From positions 1-5,478 of the forward strand of contig JAPFFX010000033.1 of assembly GCA_026645375.1 (NCBI GenBank): 5,478 nucleotides of DNA, given 5' to 3'. Position numbers and translations under genes: made by a program. The notes beneath the pieces are model-generated. The model worked only from the letters and a program-made list of their open reading frames with translations. It had not been told where the DNA came from and ran no database searches. This document shows, one piece after another, positions 4,357 through 5,478 of this stretch. Position 1 is the stretch's first letter; every line of letters begins with the position of its first letter. This DNA is from Citricoccus sp. WCRC_4 (GTDB taxonomy: Bacteria > Actinomycetota > Actinomycetes > Actinomycetales > Micrococcaceae).

Positions 4357-5478
4357 GTGGACACCGACGCTGAGGCCCCGCCGGCCGGGACGCGCATTCC
4401 CGTGCTGCTGCGCACCATGCGGGTGGTGCTGCACGTGTCGGTGGCCGTGCTGCTGCTGATCGGACTCACCCGGTCCCTCGCGCCCGCCCTCCGGGACGGG
4501 GACCACGGCTCCGCGTGGCTGACCGGGCTGCTGGCCGCCCTGTTCGCGGCGATCTACCTGGCCGGCACGATCGTGGAGAAGCGACGGGCCGAGGAGGCCG
4601 ACTGGGAGGCCCCGGACGGCGGGATCGTGGTGCGCGGCCGCGCGACGTGGCTGGTCCTGGTCACCGTGGCCTGGTGGGGACTGCTGGCGGTGCACGTGGA
4701 CTTCGCCTGGCTGGTGTTCCCGCTGTTCTTCCTGCACCTGCACGTGGTCGGCCGGCGCTCGATGCCCGCTGCGCTCGTGCTGGTGCTGCTGCTGACGGTG
4801 AGCGTCCTGGTGGGGTTCCTGGCCCATCGCGGCACCCTCGACGTCGGGTCGGTCGTGGGGCCGGTACTCGGCGCCGTGGTGGCCGTGGTGATGTCCGCCG
4901 CCTACGCGCTGTTCCTGGAGGAGGCCCGGATCCAGCGCCGCACGAGCGAGGACCTGCGCGCCGCCCAGGACCGGCTGGCCTCCTCCGAGCGCCAGGCCGG
5001 CGCGCTCGCCGAACGGGAACGCTGGGCCCGGGACCTGCACGACACCCTGGCCCAGGGGCTGGCCTCCGTGGTGCTGCTCTCCCGCGCGGCCCTCGACCCG
5101 GACCCCGGTGAGCCGCTCTCCGGTCAGCTGCGCCAGATCGAGCGCTCTGCGGCCGAGAACCTCGTCCAGGCCCGCGCCCTGGTGGAGCAGCGCGGCGCCG
5201 GGGACGAGGTCGCGGCGGTGCTCGCGGACGCCTGCCGGGCCGCCCAGCGGACGGCCCGGGCGGCGGGTTCGGGGCTCACCGTGACCTTCCACGGCCCCGA
5301 CGACGGCGCCGCGCTGGGTGAGGACGTCGCCACCGCCGTCCTCCGGGTCGCCCAGTCCGCGCTGTCCAACGTCCTGCTGCACTCGGGGGCAGCGCACTGC
5401 GTGGTCACCCTGGCGGTCCACGCGAACCTGGTGACCCTGGACGTCTACGACGACGGCCGCGGCCGGGGCGGGCGTCCC
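4357..5478 (+). CDS. NarL-type (HisKA_3) sensor histidine kinase, ChrS-like, 3' truncated by window
   Basis: An open frame from GTG 4357 to the window end encodes 374 residues with no stop. Six predicted membrane helices (about 22-44, 53-72, 97-113, 116-131, 137-155 and 163-187) form the sensor part, with almost no extracytoplasmic domain, so the signal is likely sensed within the membrane. A probable coiled coil (about 187-222) leads to the HisKA_3 domain. There ERERWARDLHDTLAQGL carries the phospho-acceptor H228, flanked by D226 and D229. The ATPase domain follows, with N-box QSALSNVLLHSGA (N338) and G1 box YDDGRGRG (D365-D366); the end of this domain is beyond the window. The family autophosphorylates and passes phosphate to a LuxR/NarL response regulator, whose gene usually follows directly. 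I place it near ChrS/HrrS-type heme-responsive kinases because of the six-helix sensor, the FPLFFLHLHV segment (121-130) and the divergent HrtBA-like transporter. The ligand is inferred, and other membrane-active signals are possible. Confidence 0.9.
   Translation, partial: MDTDAEAPPAGTRIPVLLRTMRVVLHVSVAVLLLIGLTRSLAPALRDGDHGSAWLTGLLAALFAAIYLAGTIVEKRRAEEADWEAPDGGIVVRGRATWLVLVTVAWWGLLAVHVDFAWLVFPLFFLHLHVVGRRSMPAALVLVLLLTVSVLVGFLAHRGTLDVGSVVGPVLGAVVAVVMSAAYALFLEEARIQRRTSEDLRAAQDRLASSERQAGALAERERWARDLHDTLAQGLASVVLLSRAALDPDPGEPLSGQLRQIERSAAENLVQARALVEQRGAGDEVAAVLADACRAAQRTARAAGSGLTVTFHGPDDGAALGEDVATAVLRVAQSALSNVLLHSGAAHCVVTLAVHANLVTLDVYDDGRGRGGRP

Noticed and set aside
4297..5421. 374-residue minus-strand open frame opposite the kinase
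   Set aside because: It is a His/Gln/Arg/Gly-rich shadow of the kinase gene, which has clear H, N and G1 boxes on the plus strand.

Overview
The window is G+C-rich (estimated by eye at about 70% or more) with strong G/C third-position bias. Gene content and start-site style fit an actinobacterium, most likely of the order Micrococcales (a Micrococcaceae relative such as Kocuria, Micrococcus, Citricoccus or Arthrobacter is my guess; the genus cannot be fixed from this sequence). No mobile elements, tRNA/rRNA genes or CRISPR arrays were seen. Six protein genes are present, four complete and two cut by the window edges.

Left part, plus strand: the C-terminal end of a type IV prepilin peptidase (GxGD membrane protease), a hairpin right after its stop, then a Nudix hydrolase that looks leaderless (TAGCGT -10 hexamer six bases before the ATG). 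The Nudix gene converges on fumC, and a 37-bp gap with a bulged hairpin separates their stop codons.

Middle, minus strand, transcribed right to left: an FtsX/MacB-type ABC permease, its ATPase, and class II fumarase fumC only 11 bp after the ATPase stop. Both ABC genes have a clear AAGGAG ribosome-binding site. The 83-bp gap between them holds five copies of an 8-9 bp G-rich repeat, which forms an extreme G-quadruplex motif on the template strand. The ATPase gene carries a 16-bp perfect inverted repeat inside its coding sequence.

Right part: a 194-bp divergent intergenic region rich in inverted repeats, then the start of a NarL/HPK7-type sensor histidine kinase with six predicted membrane helices, also apparently leaderless. 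It runs off the window, and a LuxR/NarL response regulator gene is expected beyond it. The permease-ATPase pair divergent from a HisKA_3 kinase matches the layout of the corynebacterial chrSA-hrtBA heme-sensing and heme-export locus. I infer that this is a heme or toxic-compound efflux pump controlled by the adjacent two-component system, with the palindrome TCAACC-N4-GGTTGA as a candidate operator. FumC, a TCA-cycle enzyme, may be partly co-transcribed with the pump but also seems to have its own -10 box overlapping the ATPase stop codon.
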